DNA from: Candidatus Neomicrothrix parvicella RN1
GTDB lineage: Bacteria; Actinomycetota; Acidimicrobiia; Acidimicrobiales; VFJN01
NCBI GenBank assembly: GCA_945898515.1
Contig: CAMDIH010000023.1
Location: 1-33,026, forward strand
Direction: 5' to 3'
Length of the DNA stretch: 33,026 bases
Shown here: positions 9,909 to 17,243 of the stretch, one piece after another
How the letters are laid out: each line of letters opens with the position of its first letter
Numbering within the stretch: position 1 is the first letter of the stretch
Program-made: the position numbers and the translations under genes
The notes under the pieces: model-generated
The model's database searches: none
The model's input: the letters and a program-made list of their open reading frames with translations, nothing else
Told to the model about the DNA's origin: nothing

Positions 9909-11480
9909 GTGGCGGGCATCCTGGCGGCTCCCACCATCATCTCTGAGGGAGACACCGGTCTCGCTCTCCTCACACTACTCATCCTGGCCAACACTGCGTT
10001 TCGTTCGCTGCGACCGCTGCCGGTGCAAACAAGCCCCAGAGCCAGCCTCACGGCGAGCCTTGAGTTGATTGGTGTCACCGCCTGCGTCGCGGCAACGGGC
10101 TATTGGGATTCACCGCTGACGATCTGCCTGCTCGCAGCAGTTACCGTAACCGCCCTGGCGTGCCCGTTGCGCTTCTCCGCCATGCTCACGCTGGGCGCGG
10201 CCTTGGGCCTAAGCATCGCCTATTGCCAACAACAGCAGTTCGTACCAGAAGCCCTCAGACAATCCCTGATCTGGTCGTCCGAACTAGCTTTGACCAGCCT
10301 CGCGGTGAGTTACGCCCAACGCCTGTACGGATCGGCTTCGAGCATCGCCGAAGGGTCTGCCACTCGCATAGACGCGCTCTCGGAGGCCAACGCCCTCTTA
10401 GTGCAACTCCATGAGATCAGCCAGACACTCCCCGCCTCGCTGGACCTCGATGAGACCCTCGACACTGCGGTGGAGCAACTTGCGAACCTCTTTAGTGCCG
10501 ACGCCTTAGCGCTCCTCTTGTTCGACCCCACTGATGGGCAATGGAAGACCCGCCGTCGAAGACGCGGTCGTCCCCCCGCCACGCTGGCCCTGGAGGACCT
10601 CCCCGCGCCCCTGGCCACGGCACTCGACCACCGGAGCGTGGTACGAGTGGAGAACCTGTTGGTGGCCAGCGGACCAGGCCTCACCCCGAGTTCCGGGTCC
10701 GGCATCTATGCGGTATTGCGCGCCCGGCAGACCAACGTCGGGCTACTGGCGTTGGAACACTCAGACACCAACCATTTCACGGCGCGGGATGCAGCCTTAC
10801 TTGCGAGCTTTGTGGACAACACGGCCCTCGCTATCGACAACGCTCTCTGGTTTGGGCGCCTCCGCACGGTTGGTGCTGATGAGGAGCGGAACCGCATCGC
10901 CCGGGACCTGCACGATCGCATCGGACAGTCTCTGTCCTACCTCGCGTTCGAACTCGACCGCATCATCAAGGAGCAACGAGATGCGTCACCAGAGACCATC
11001 ACCGCTCTACGGGATCTACGAGTTGACGTGCGCGGACTCATCGGAGAAGTCCGAGACACTCTTCAAGATCTGCGCACCGACGTCACCGACGCCCAGGGAT
11101 TGATCGAGACTCTCGAGAACTACCTCAGTCGGGTCGAGACACGCAGTGCATTGAATATACGTTTGGAGATCAGAGAGACCGCTCGACTTCCAATGCCCCA
11201 GGAACGAGAGATCTGGCGCATCGCTCAAGAAGCCATCACCAATATCGAGCGTCATGCTCGGGCTACGGACCTCCACCTTCTTTGGGTATCCGATGGCAAG
11301 GTATTCGCTTTAGAGGTCCGCGACAACGGCATCGGCTTTGCCACTACCAAATCAACCCGCCTCGATAGTTACGGTCTCGTCGGTATGAGGGAACGGGCCG
11401 CCGGCATCGGTGCCCAACTTTTTGTTGACTCCACCCCGGCTGGGGGCACGCGGGTACGCTGCAAGTCGGTTGCTCGCTGA
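9909..11480 (+). CDS. NarL-family sensor histidine kinase with GAF domain
   Basis: A membrane sensor kinase that should autophosphorylate and pass phosphate to the response regulator 28 bases downstream. Order from GTG 9909: hydrophobic N-terminal region with four or five membrane segments (residues 1-137), a short linker, a GAF-like domain at about 180-315, a HisKA_3 dimerisation box with the phospho-acceptor His335 (RIARDLHDRIGQS), and a HATPase_c domain with NIERHARA, DNGIGF and a GLVGMRERA lid motif. A run of Arg at 215-219 interrupts the GAF region. The true N-terminus is probably longer: the first helix is cut by this start and a better ribosome site lies at 9761. Its stimulus is unknown. 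Its position beside the flp pilin array suggests, but does not prove, control of pilus expression. Confidence 0.92.
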   Translation: MAGILAAPTIISEGDTGLALLTLLILANTAFRSLRPLPVQTSPRASLTASLELIGVTACVAATGYWDSPLTICLLAAVTVTALACPLRFSAMLTLGAALGLSIAYCQQQQFVPEALRQSLIWSSELALTSLAVSYAQRLYGSASSIAEGSATRIDALSEANALLVQLHEISQTLPASLDLDETLDTAVEQLANLFSADALALLLFDPTDGQWKTRRRRRGRPPATLALEDLPAPLATALDHRSVVRVENLLVASGPGLTPSSGSGIYAVLRARQTNVGLLALEHSDTNHFTARDAALLASFVDNTALAIDNALWFGRLRTVGADEERNRIARDLHDRIGQSLSYLAFELDRIIKEQRDASPETITALRDLRVDVRGLIGEVRDTLQDLRTDVTDAQGLIETLENYLSRVETRSALNIRLEIRETARLPMPQEREIWRIAQEAITNIERHARATDLHLLWVSDGKVFALEVRDNGIGFATTKSTRLDSYGLVGMRERAAGIGAQLFVDSTPAGGTRVRCKSVAR

Positions 11481-11508
11481 GCACCACCGCTAGTTAAGGA
11501 GGACCTGC

Positions 11509-12159
11509 GTGACAAGTATCCGGCTGCTACTGGCAGACGACCACCGAATGCTCCGAGAAGGCCTGAATCGGTCGATGACCTCCGAGGGCTTCGATGTCGT
11601 TGGCGAGGCAGCTAACGGCGAGATCGCTGTGGAGTTAGCAGCCGAGCTGGTCCCCGACATCATCTTGATGGACGTTTCCATGCCCGAGATGGACGGGCTG
11701 GAAGCTACCCGGATCATCATGGCAACCGACACCCCCACTCGGATCATCATGCTCACGATGCACGCCGACCATGAGGTACTCGCCAAAGCAATCCGGGCCG
11801 GGGCCTCAGGCTTTCTCGTCAAAGATTGCTCCACCGAAGAGATAGCCGAAGCAGTGCGCACGGCCGCACGAGGTGAGACGGTGATCTCCCCCGGAGTGGC
11901 GGCCAGGATGCTGGAGGAGGTGCGTCGCATTGATACGCCTGATGTGCCCACCGAAACATCACTACTCACTAAACGCGAGGAAGAAGTCCTCCAGTTGATC
12001 GCCGATGGCTGCGCAACCAACGAGGTAGCCGACAGCCTCTTCATCAGCGCCAAAACCGTCAAGAACCACCTAGCGTCGATCTACCAGAAACTCGATGCCC
12101 GGGATCGCACCCAAGCAATCTTGCAGGCCATGCGGATGGGGATCGTCCAATTGCGGTAG
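11509..12159 (+). CDS. NarL/FixJ-family response regulator
   Basis: A DNA-binding response regulator paired with the preceding kinase. The receiver domain (about residues 4-120) has the acidic pair Asp10-Asp11, phospho-acceptor Asp55 in ILMDVSMPEMDG, and the switch Lys in SGFLVKD. A LuxR-type helix-turn-helix occupies roughly 148-205 (LLTKREEEVLQLIADG, then TVKNHLASIYQKL). Length 216 aa, typical. The start is GTG with a perfect AAGGAGG at 11496-11502 and a six-base gap. The next features downstream on the same strand are the flp pilin copies, each preceded by a conserved block that could be an operator; this is inference from position. Confidence 0.96.
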   Translation: MTSIRLLLADDHRMLREGLNRSMTSEGFDVVGEAANGEIAVELAAELVPDIILMDVSMPEMDGLEATRIIMATDTPTRIIMLTMHADHEVLAKAIRAGASGFLVKDCSTEEIAEAVRTAARGETVISPGVAARMLEEVRRIDTPDVPTETSLLTKREEEVLQLIADGCATNEVADSLFISAKTVKNHLASIYQKLDARDRTQAILQAMRMGIVQLR

Positions 12160-12194
12160 CAGCTCCGGGCATTGCGTCGCTGTGCATGAGCGAG

Positions 12195-12250
12195 GGCCAA
12201 ATTACCTAGTCAGACCCCGGTTCGAGCCGCCGATATCCCATAGTGGTACG
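12195..12250 (+). repeat. flp upstream block, first copy
   Basis: Begins with GGCCAAATTACCTAGT, identical to 12566-12581, then keeps CGGTTCG, GCCGATA and CATAGT at the same spacing as the block before the intact flp gene. Here it leads directly into a truncated pilin gene. The conservation suggests a promoter or operator. No sigma-A -35 is evident at the right distance from CATAGT (12239-12244). Confidence 0.65.
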
Positions 12251-12254
12251 ACCA

Positions 12255-12374
12255 GCAGCCCTGGTGTAGCACGCCCAACTCGTCGCCCTCATCGCCGTGG
12301 CATGCATCAGCGCCATCACCGCCGTCGGCGATAACGCCACTACCAAAGTCGAATCCGTCGGCGACTCGCTCTAG
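12255..12374 (+). pseudogene. flp pilin pseudogene, 3' half with a nonsense codon
   Basis: Codon by codon this matches the C-terminal part of the intact Flp pilin at 12671: A-A-L-V-stop-H-A-Q, then LVALIAVACISAITAVGDN, ending in a tail ESVGDSL and TAG. The codon at 12267-12269 is TAG where the intact gene has GAG for the conserved Glu+5 of type IVb pilins. The leader peptide and start codon are missing: the conserved upstream block joins straight to the hydrophobic segment. The downstream sequence (CCCACTCGAAA, then GGGCCGGGC) is a decayed copy of the flp terminator. Confidence 0.7.
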
Positions 12375-12480
12375 CCCACTCGAAACCTGCGAAACAAGGG
12401 CCGGGCCGAATTGCCCATTGTGCTCCGGTACAAAATCGGGGATCGTGAGCGGAGCCACAGCCCCTGAGTGGCCCAGGAGC

Positions 12481-12566
12481 CCACAACCATCAAGGTGTAA
12501 ACCCTCATGATTACCACCTACGAATTCCTCACCACCTGGATGTTCTTTGCGGCGGCGTGGAAATAG
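12481..12566 (+). pseudogene. flp pilin 5' stub (19 codons)
   Basis: The first 62 bases match 12645-12706 at 59 positions, covering the untranslated leader and the first 12 codons (MITTYEFLTTWM) of the intact flp gene. After that the sequence diverges and reads FFAAAWK then TAG at 12564-12566. The next flp upstream block begins at the last base of that stop codon. The Shine-Dalgarno AAGGAG has become AAGGTG. The near-identity implies a recent partial duplication. It could not make a pilin, as it lacks the cleavage site and hydrophobic helix. Confidence 0.7.
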
Positions 12567-12621
12567 GCCAAATTACCTAGTTGGGTCTCGGTTCGGATAG
12601 CCGATACCTCATAGTATTACC
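12566..12621 (+). promoter_or_regulatory. flp upstream block, second copy (probable promoter/operator)
   Basis: The counterpart of 12195-12250, placed before the intact flp gene. Shared parts are GGCCAAATTACCTAGT, CGGTTCG, GCCGATA and CATAGT (12610-12615). CCAA and TTGG at its left end form a weak inverted repeat around ATTACCTAG. The absence of a clear -35 would fit an activator-dependent promoter; the neighbouring response regulator is the obvious candidate, by inference. Confidence 0.45.
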
Positions 12622-12670
12622 AATCCCTGGGAGACCCAGGGAGCACACAACCATCAAGGAGCAAACCCTC

Positions 12671-12859
12671 ATGATTACCACCTACGAATTCCTCACCACC
12701 TGGATGCGAGCTCGGTTCTCCGACAGCGACCGTGGCGCAGCCCTCATCGAGTACGCCCTACTCGTGGCCCTCATCGCCGTTGTGTGCATCATCGCCATCA
12801 CCGCCCTCGGCAACAACGCTGACAGCAAATTCTCGGAAGTCAGCAGCTCACTAGGCTGA
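12671..12859 (+). CDS. flp: Flp-type IVb pilin
   Basis: A small prepilin, the major subunit of a Tad/Flp pilus. The 62 residues comprise a 22-residue leader ending in Gly22, the predicted prepilin peptidase cut before Ala23, then the family signature with Glu27 (+5) and Tyr28 in GAALIEYALL. A hydrophobic helix follows to about residue 46, and a short polar tail ends in Ser-Ser-Leu-Gly. The start is ATG 12671 with AAGGAG at 12656-12661; the frame is open further upstream, but only into the leader. It is transcribed towards the tad operon on the opposite strand and closed by a strong terminator. Two broken relatives precede it. Confidence 0.93.
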   Translation: MITTYEFLTTWMRARFSDSDRGAALIEYALLVALIAVVCIIAITALGNNADSKFSEVSSSLG

Positions 12860-12865
12860 CCCACT

Positions 12866-12901
12866 CGAAAAAGGGCCGGGCAGCAGCCCGGCCCTTTTTC
12901 G
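12866..12901. terminator. Strong rho-independent terminator, usable from both strands
   Basis: A 16-bp perfect stem: CGAAAAAGGGCCGGGC (12866-12881), loop AGCA, then its complement (12886-12901), which carries TTTTT. Because A5 and T5 are within the stem, the structure ends transcripts from flp on the plus strand and from the pilus operon on the minus strand, whose last gene stops at 12931. Confidence 0.92.
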
Positions 12902-12930
12902 CGTGCCCCCCCGGTTTCGGGTCTACCGGA

Positions 12931-14382
12931 CTAACAGGTGTCCACGGATCCAGCGAGGCTGACTCCTCGCCGACATACCAATAGCCACTTGTCGTCCTGA
13001 AACAGGATTCGCCACCGAGCATCTGCTGTTACTACCAGGGCGAGGGGACTCGAACGTGGTATCGCAGCCAGTTCGATGTCGTACCTCTCAAGTTGGCTGA
13101 ACACATCAGCCCGCACTTCTATGAAGGAGAGCGCGGCCTCTGAAACCTCGAACGGGAACATATCGTAGCGATCGTCATAAAACACGCGTCTACCCGGGCC
13201 GTACACGAACTCTAAGAAGTTGCCAACGATGTCCGGAGTTGCCATTCGATGCTCCGACAGATCGATCTCGTTTCGCTCCAGATAGGCCAATGCATCCACC
13301 GGCATGCGATCGAAGTTCATGGTGGGCTGGCCTAGACGAACAAGAACGAGCATCGCAGCCAGGGCCACACCACCGAGACTTATCAAACGGGCTGCCAGGG
13401 TGCGGTCCTCGGAATTGATTCCCCCCAGGCCAGCCAGACCCAATGCCATCGATGGGGCTAGGGCTATGGACGCCAAGGCGACGTTCCGCAGAGCGACTAA
13501 CGCCGCCACCGTGAAAACCGCCGTAATCAGAGCACTGCGATAGCGCGGGCGGCGCACGAGGAGCACGATTGCCAGCACGACCTGGAACAGAAAAGCTCGC
13601 TCGTGAAGGCTCACGAAGCGCGGGGCTTGCCACTCAATCACATTGGAGAGCAGATCCTGACGACTTAGCAGCGTTAGGGGGAACAACAACACGCCTGGCC
13701 CCAGCGGGCCCACGGCACCGAGCAATAAGCCCGGGACGAGCCAGCGCAGGCAGCGCAACTCCACCGCCGGGGCCTCGCCGTCAAGACGAGTCCCTACCGC
13801 CGCCGCCAGCAGGTACACCACGCCGAGCGGGAAGGAACCGTGAGTATTCACCCACAACCACCCCAGAGGAGCGAGCCACATCGGATTGAGGCGCCCCTCG
13901 GCGGCCAGCACCACCAGCCCAAAGGCAATTAGACCCAACATGAATGGCCGCTCGGTCCACATTCCCGCTCCGACCATCACCATGAGAGCCCCAACCAGAA
14001 GTCGTGCCAACAATCCCCCGGCGGGGCGTAAGAGATGCCACACCAATCCGGTAAGGACTGCGGCCACTAACCCCATCAACAGGCGCACCCCACCTAAGCC
14101 GCCGGTACGCTCGACGCTGGCGTAGAGCAGCGAGGCAAGCCAACTTTGTACAACCCAGGGCTCACCTGCGGCGGTAAAGGTATACGGGTCCGACACCGGG
14201 ACCGAGCCAGAAGTAAGGATGATGCGCCCGGTAGCCAAATGGGTCATGAACGAGTTGTCCGACAAGGAACGCAGTCCGATGGCCGCCCCCCCGACAATCA
14301 CCAACACCAGCCCAACGGCTCCCCCCATCGAAGGATGAGTGAAGCGCCACATCATTCCCCGATGCTGGGACGCGACATCCAA
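12931..14382 (-). CDS. GT-C-like polytopic membrane protein at the end of the tad operon
   Basis: I do not recognise a named family. The 483 residues have about ten hydrophobic helices followed by an approximately 110-residue polar C-terminal domain. After the first helix comes FMTHLATGRIIL and VSDPYTFTAAGEPWVVQSWL, a pattern I associate with GT-C glycosyltransferase-like proteins of unknown acceptor. The C-terminal part contains an FYDDRYDMFP segment. The start is TTG 14382, supported by GAGG about eight bases upstream and by lying ten bases after the tadC stop; ATG at 14355 is an alternative. It is therefore the last gene of the pilus operon. A role in glycosylating pilin or the cell surface is conceivable but unproven. 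Confidence 0.8.
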   Translation of the reverse strand: MDVASQHRGMMWRFTHPSMGGAVGLVLVIVGGAAIGLRSLSDNSFMTHLATGRIILTSGSVPVSDPYTFTAAGEPWVVQSWLASLLYASVERTGGLGGVRLLMGLVAAVLTGLVWHLLRPAGGLLARLLVGALMVMVGAGMWTERPFMLGLIAFGLVVLAAEGRLNPMWLAPLGWLWVNTHGSFPLGVVYLLAAAVGTRLDGEAPAVELRCLRWLVPGLLLGAVGPLGPGVLLFPLTLLSRQDLLSNVIEWQAPRFVSLHERAFLFQVVLAIVLLVRRPRYRSALITAVFTVAALVALRNVALASIALAPSMALGLAGLGGINSEDRTLAARLISLGGVALAAMLVLVRLGQPTMNFDRMPVDALAYLERNEIDLSEHRMATPDIVGNFLEFVYGPGRRVFYDDRYDMFPFEVSEAALSFIEVRADVFSQLERYDIELAAIPRSSPLALVVTADARWRILFQDDKWLLVCRRGVSLAGSVDTC

Positions 14383-14392
14383 GGCTCAGACC

Positions 14393-15310
14393 TCAGAGGG
14401 TGGTTGCGACGTTCATGAACGCAGGGCCGATGATAACCACGAACATAGCTGGAAAAATGCAGAAGACCATCGGAATGAGCATCTTCACGGGCGCCTTTTG
14501 GGCTCGCTCCTGAGCCAGCTGGCGCCGCTTGATTCGCATCTCGTCGGCCTGAGATCGCAGGACCCGGCCGATCGACACTCCGAAGGTGTCCGCCTGGATG
14601 ATGGCGAGGACGAAGGAGCGAATCTCCGGCAGGTTGATACGAGCATCCAACGCTCGCATCGCATCAGCACGGGTCGATCCAGCCCGCACTTCCCCCAGCA
14701 TCCGGGCAAACTCATCGGTGAGGGCACCTGGCACAGAAGCTACCGTGCGGTCGAGAGCTTGCTCGAAGCCGAGGCCAGCCTCAACACTGATCACCAGGAG
14801 ATCCATCACATCAGGGAGCCGCCGCCGGATTTCGTACTGACGCTTCGCAATTTTGCGATTAAGCGAGTTATCGGGGCCCATGACGAGGCCAGCGACAACG
14901 ACGATGGTAGCCACCAGGCGAAACACACCCCCGAGCGGCACATTGGCATAGACCAGGTAGCCAACAACCGGGGCGAGCACCACCGTAAGCACTCGCGTGA
15001 CCAGGAATCTGTCGAACACCTGCGCCTCGGGAGTCCCAGCGGAAATAAGTTTCTGCCGAATCTTGTCGGCATACCCGAGAGGCGTCCATCGTTTACCGAT
15101 GGCGGATAGTCCGCTATAGATCGGGGCGAAAGCTCGAGTTCGCAGGGGATCGAGCAGTTCACGCTCTCGAACCGAATCAATGTCGTAGTCATCCAACTGC
15201 CGCAGCGAGCCCCGGATAGATGCTTTCTCCTCCGCTTGGCCTACGACAACATAAACAATCAGACCAATACAGGCCCCGAGGCCCACGACACCGATGATCA
15301 ACATACCCAC
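14393..15310 (-). CDS. tadC: Tad pilus inner-membrane platform protein TadC
   Basis: A type II secretion F-domain protein that, with TadB, forms the membrane platform of the Tad/Flp pilus machine. It has a hydrophobic N-terminal helix, a membrane pair at about residues 108-145, the cytoplasmic T2SSF domain at about 165-275 (LPDVMDLLVISVEAGLGFEQAL, shown here only as a family pattern, and FGVSIGRVLRSQADEMR), and a final membrane helix near the C-terminus. Length 305 aa, normal for the family. The start is GTG 15310 or ATG 15304; neither has a strong Shine-Dalgarno. It follows tadB by 19 bases. Confidence 0.94.
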   Translation of the reverse strand: MGMLIIGVVGLGACIGLIVYVVVGQAEEKASIRGSLRQLDDYDIDSVRERELLDPLRTRAFAPIYSGLSAIGKRWTPLGYADKIRQKLISAGTPEAQVFDRFLVTRVLTVVLAPVVGYLVYANVPLGGVFRLVATIVVVAGLVMGPDNSLNRKIAKRQYEIRRRLPDVMDLLVISVEAGLGFEQALDRTVASVPGALTDEFARMLGEVRAGSTRADAMRALDARINLPEIRSFVLAIIQADTFGVSIGRVLRSQADEMRIKRRQLAQERAQKAPVKMLIPMVFCIFPAMFVVIIGPAFMNVATTL

Positions 15311-15329
15311 CCCCGCAGATTCAGTAGCA

Positions 15330-17243
15330 TCAGATGTCGATCTCGATGATCTTTTTCATCCATACGCCGCCCCCGAGCATCAACAGAAGCGCACCGCCCA
15401 CCATTATGTTTCCCAATGTCTCATCAAAGAGCGGGGCGAGGTAGTCAGGGTTCGAGAACCAGATAAACAAGCCCAGGCCAAAGGGCAACACAAACAGGAC
15501 ATAGGCGCTCATTTTGCCCTCCGCCACCAACGCATTCACATCCCGCCTGAGTCGCTCCCGTTCGGTCATCGTCTCCCCGACCGTGACCAACAACTCAGCT
15601 AGGTTGCCGCCGACCTCACGCTGAATCCGGATGGCCATCGTGGCCCACGCAAAGTCGGCTGAACCGGTGCGCTGCGCCACCCCATCGAGGCACTCTTCCA
15701 GCGGCCGGCCAAGCCGGGCCTCGGTCACCACCCGACGGAGTTCCCGTCCCATCGGTTCGGATACCTCCTGTGAGACGGCCTCAATGCCCTGCATCAGGGA
15801 GTAACCAGCTCGCAGAGTGCTCGCCATCAATTGCAACGTGTCGGGGAGTTGAGCGTTGAAGGCTTTCTGTCGTCTCGTGGCCAGCATAGAGACCACCGCG
15901 ATGGGCACCAAAACTACGAAAACGGTTAAGAACAGGCCGGTAAAACCGCCCAACAATACCGATGCACCAATTCCGAAGATCACAACGGTTGCGCCGTAGA
16001 AAAAGAGCGCCTCGGCCGCTCGCAGCGGAAGATTGGCCTCCTCAAGTCGACGCTCCACCCTAGTGAGGAGCCCTTGGCGTCTCGCCAGAATTTCGGTAGC
16101 CGAGATGGCACGCTGGAGCACTTGGGTGCTGACCAACGAAGGCTTTCCGCCGTCGTCGGTGTCGTCCGGGGGCGGAACGTAATCCCCTGAATACGGGAGG
16201 AGCGCATCCGTCAAGGACTTGTCGCCCGAGAAGAAGATGTTGCCAACGGCGTAGACCACCAACACGCCGGCAATCATCGCCAAGGCCACCCCTAACGTGA
16301 GCCCCACTTGACCTCGGAGAAACGCAGGGCCACCAGGCGCGGCTACCACCTGGGGTCGCAAACCACTTGTTCCGGCCTCTAGTGAGCCGGAAACGTACTC
16401 GGCTGATGTCTGCGTCGAGCCAATGGTCAGCGTGATTGGCACAACACCGCGGGTCTCAGCCGCGGCAAAATCAACCACGTATTGCTTCCGCAGGGTGGAC
16501 TGAACATCCTCGAAGACGGTGCCAACCGAGCCCGCATCCACAGCAACTCCTGCCGTGCCGCCAGTTTCACGGGCCATGGCGGCCAGGCTCTCAAACCCTG
16601 GGTTAGCTACCCCGATTGCAAAAAGGGCCGCATCGGCCTCTTCCAGTGCACCAAGCGCCTCCGATTCCCCCGCAACCGAGCCGGCATCCCCCCCATCGGA
16701 AAACACCACGACGTTACGTTGAAGCTCACGGTCTCCGAAGAGTTCCCCCGAACGCACGAGCGCGTCGTACAGGACGGTGGTATTCCCGAGCGAGATCTTG
16801 TCTATGGCGGACGTCAGCAATTTCTTGTCAGCCGTAAAATCCTGTTCGACACGTATAGCGGAGTTGAAGGACACCACTGCGATCTGATCCGTGGCCGCCT
16901 TGTCGTCAACGAAGGAGCGGGCCGCTTCTTTTACCCGCTCGATCAGCGCGTCGTCCGCCATGGACTGTGATGCATCGATCAGGAGCACGATCCCGAGCGC
17001 CTGCTGATCTTCCAGCGGGACCGCCTCGCTGGCGTCGACAACCTCGCCATCCTGGCGAACCACCAAACCCCCCACATTCTCGCGTTCCCCGCTGTAGGCG
17101 AAGGTGACCTTGACCTGGCCGCTGTCGGTGGCATCCACCTGGCGGACTTCCAACGTGATGGGATCCTGGGCCGAGGCCATCCCTGCCGACGTTATGGAGG
17201 AGAGAGCAACCGCTGCGAGAAGAGCCAAGGCAGCTTTTCGCAT
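15330..17243 (-). CDS. tadB: TadB fused to a secreted-type von Willebrand A domain
   Basis: Two modules in one 637-residue protein. Residues 1-25 form a signal peptide ending in GMASA before QDP. A von Willebrand A domain spans about 80-255 with MIDAS residues Asp90, Ser92 and Ser94 (LLIDASQSM), Thr156 and Asp183 (FSDGGD), a metal-binding adhesion fold that should lie outside the membrane. A beta-like stretch follows, then a membrane helix at about 315-336. The C-terminal part is a TadB platform protein: paired helices at 410-455, a T2SSF domain at about 465-570 with LPDTLQLMASTLRAGYSL, and two last helices. The start ATG 17243 shares its A with the tadA stop (TGATG), implying translational coupling; a TTG just before is possible. 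Classical TadB proteins lack the VWA part. Confidence 0.93.
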   Translation of the reverse strand: MRKAALALLAAVALSSITSAGMASAQDPITLEVRQVDATDSGQVKVTFAYSGERENVGGLVVRQDGEVVDASEAVPLEDQQALGIVLLIDASQSMADDALIERVKEAARSFVDDKAATDQIAVVSFNSAIRVEQDFTADKKLLTSAIDKISLGNTTVLYDALVRSGELFGDRELQRNVVVFSDGGDAGSVAGESEALGALEEADAALFAIGVANPGFESLAAMARETGGTAGVAVDAGSVGTVFEDVQSTLRKQYVVDFAAAETRGVVPITLTIGSTQTSAEYVSGSLEAGTSGLRPQVVAAPGGPAFLRGQVGLTLGVALAMIAGVLVVYAVGNIFFSGDKSLTDALLPYSGDYVPPPDDTDDGGKPSLVSTQVLQRAISATEILARRQGLLTRVERRLEEANLPLRAAEALFFYGATVVIFGIGASVLLGGFTGLFLTVFVVLVPIAVVSMLATRRQKAFNAQLPDTLQLMASTLRAGYSLMQGIEAVSQEVSEPMGRELRRVVTEARLGRPLEECLDGVAQRTGSADFAWATMAIRIQREVGGNLAELLVTVGETMTERERLRRDVNALVAEGKMSAYVLFVLPFGLGLFIWFSNPDYLAPLFDETLGNIMVGGALLLMLGGGVWMKKIIEIDI

